From: JACVRW01 sp963819115
Lineage (GTDB): Bacteria > Actinomycetota > Thermoleophilia > Solirubrobacterales > Thermoleophilaceae
Length of the DNA stretch: 64,000 nt
Assembly: GCA_963819115.1 (NCBI GenBank)
Contig: CAWFUR010000011.1
Location: 1,426,001 to 1,490,000 of the forward strand
Direction: 5' to 3'
The notes below the pieces were generated by a model, which saw only the letters and a list, made by a program, of their open reading frames with translations, did not search any database and was not told the DNA's origin. Positions 63,988 through 64,000 of this stretch are shown piece after piece (within the stretch, counting starts at the first letter, position 1; every line of letters begins with the position of its first letter). The position numbers and the translations under genes were made by a program.

Positions 63988-64000
63988 CGTCGCACGCAAC

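Overview
The window is a 64 kb stretch of a high-GC chromosome, almost certainly from an actinomycete. The support is very high GC at third codon positions, frequent GTG and TTG starts, six-domain mce genes, GatCAB, menaquinone synthesis through chorismate, a tRNA-free rRNA spacer and many starts that look leaderless. The overall gene set and the two lineage-looking membrane proteins with a recombinase-like tail fit class Thermoleophilia (Solirubrobacterales and relatives). That placement is an inference which the intact 16S gene would settle. There is no sign of plasmid, phage, insertion sequence, CRISPR or tRNA gene.

Layout. (1) 1-3851: an rRNA operon on the minus strand, with the 5' part of 23S, a 246 bp spacer, a full 16S, and a leader with promoter and processing stem. 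(2) 3852-9850: tyrS; divergent from it a class A penicillin-binding protein; then argH and a 3-methyladenine glycosylase. (3) 9891-22043: a long minus-strand branched-chain amino acid block, leuA - Fe-ADH - XRE/cupin - leuC - leuD - methyltransferase - leuB - ilvE - cimA - DegT aminotransferase. Most neighbours overlap by four bases. leuA is preceded by a leader peptide with five consecutive Leu codons. (4) 22094-27221: serA with a class V aminotransferase (probably the phosphoserine step) and ilvC. (5) 27234-37005: menaquinone genes menE, menB-menA-menC, menH, menD and menF in divergent and convergent arrangement. (6) 37062-45682: an mce cluster with six MCE domains in five frames (two are fused), without permease or ATPase genes. 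(7) 45742-47980: ilvB-ilvN. (8) 48094-58836: small membrane proteins, a GNAT enzyme, an NDH-2-like flavoprotein, gatCAB, folD and a PcrA helicase. (9) 58863-63987: a thioesterase, a queuosine-salvage glycosylase, cysK-cysE, a DUF3891 protein and an atypical Nramp transporter.

How it works together. leuABCD, ilvBNCE and cimA cover most of Val, Leu and Ile synthesis, with isoleucine made from citramalate. serA, the aminotransferase, cysE and cysK cover serine and cysteine. menF-D-H-C-E-B-A make demethylmenaquinone, which the NDH-2-like enzyme may reduce. Beyond the genes, the window holds two families of short dispersed palindromes. One family has copies upstream of the leuA promoter and another copy read through inside menE. 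The other sits in the leaders of argH and cimA. A recurring promoter layout also stands out: a TANNNT box ends 6 to 11 bases before many start codons, which suggests widespread leaderless transcription.
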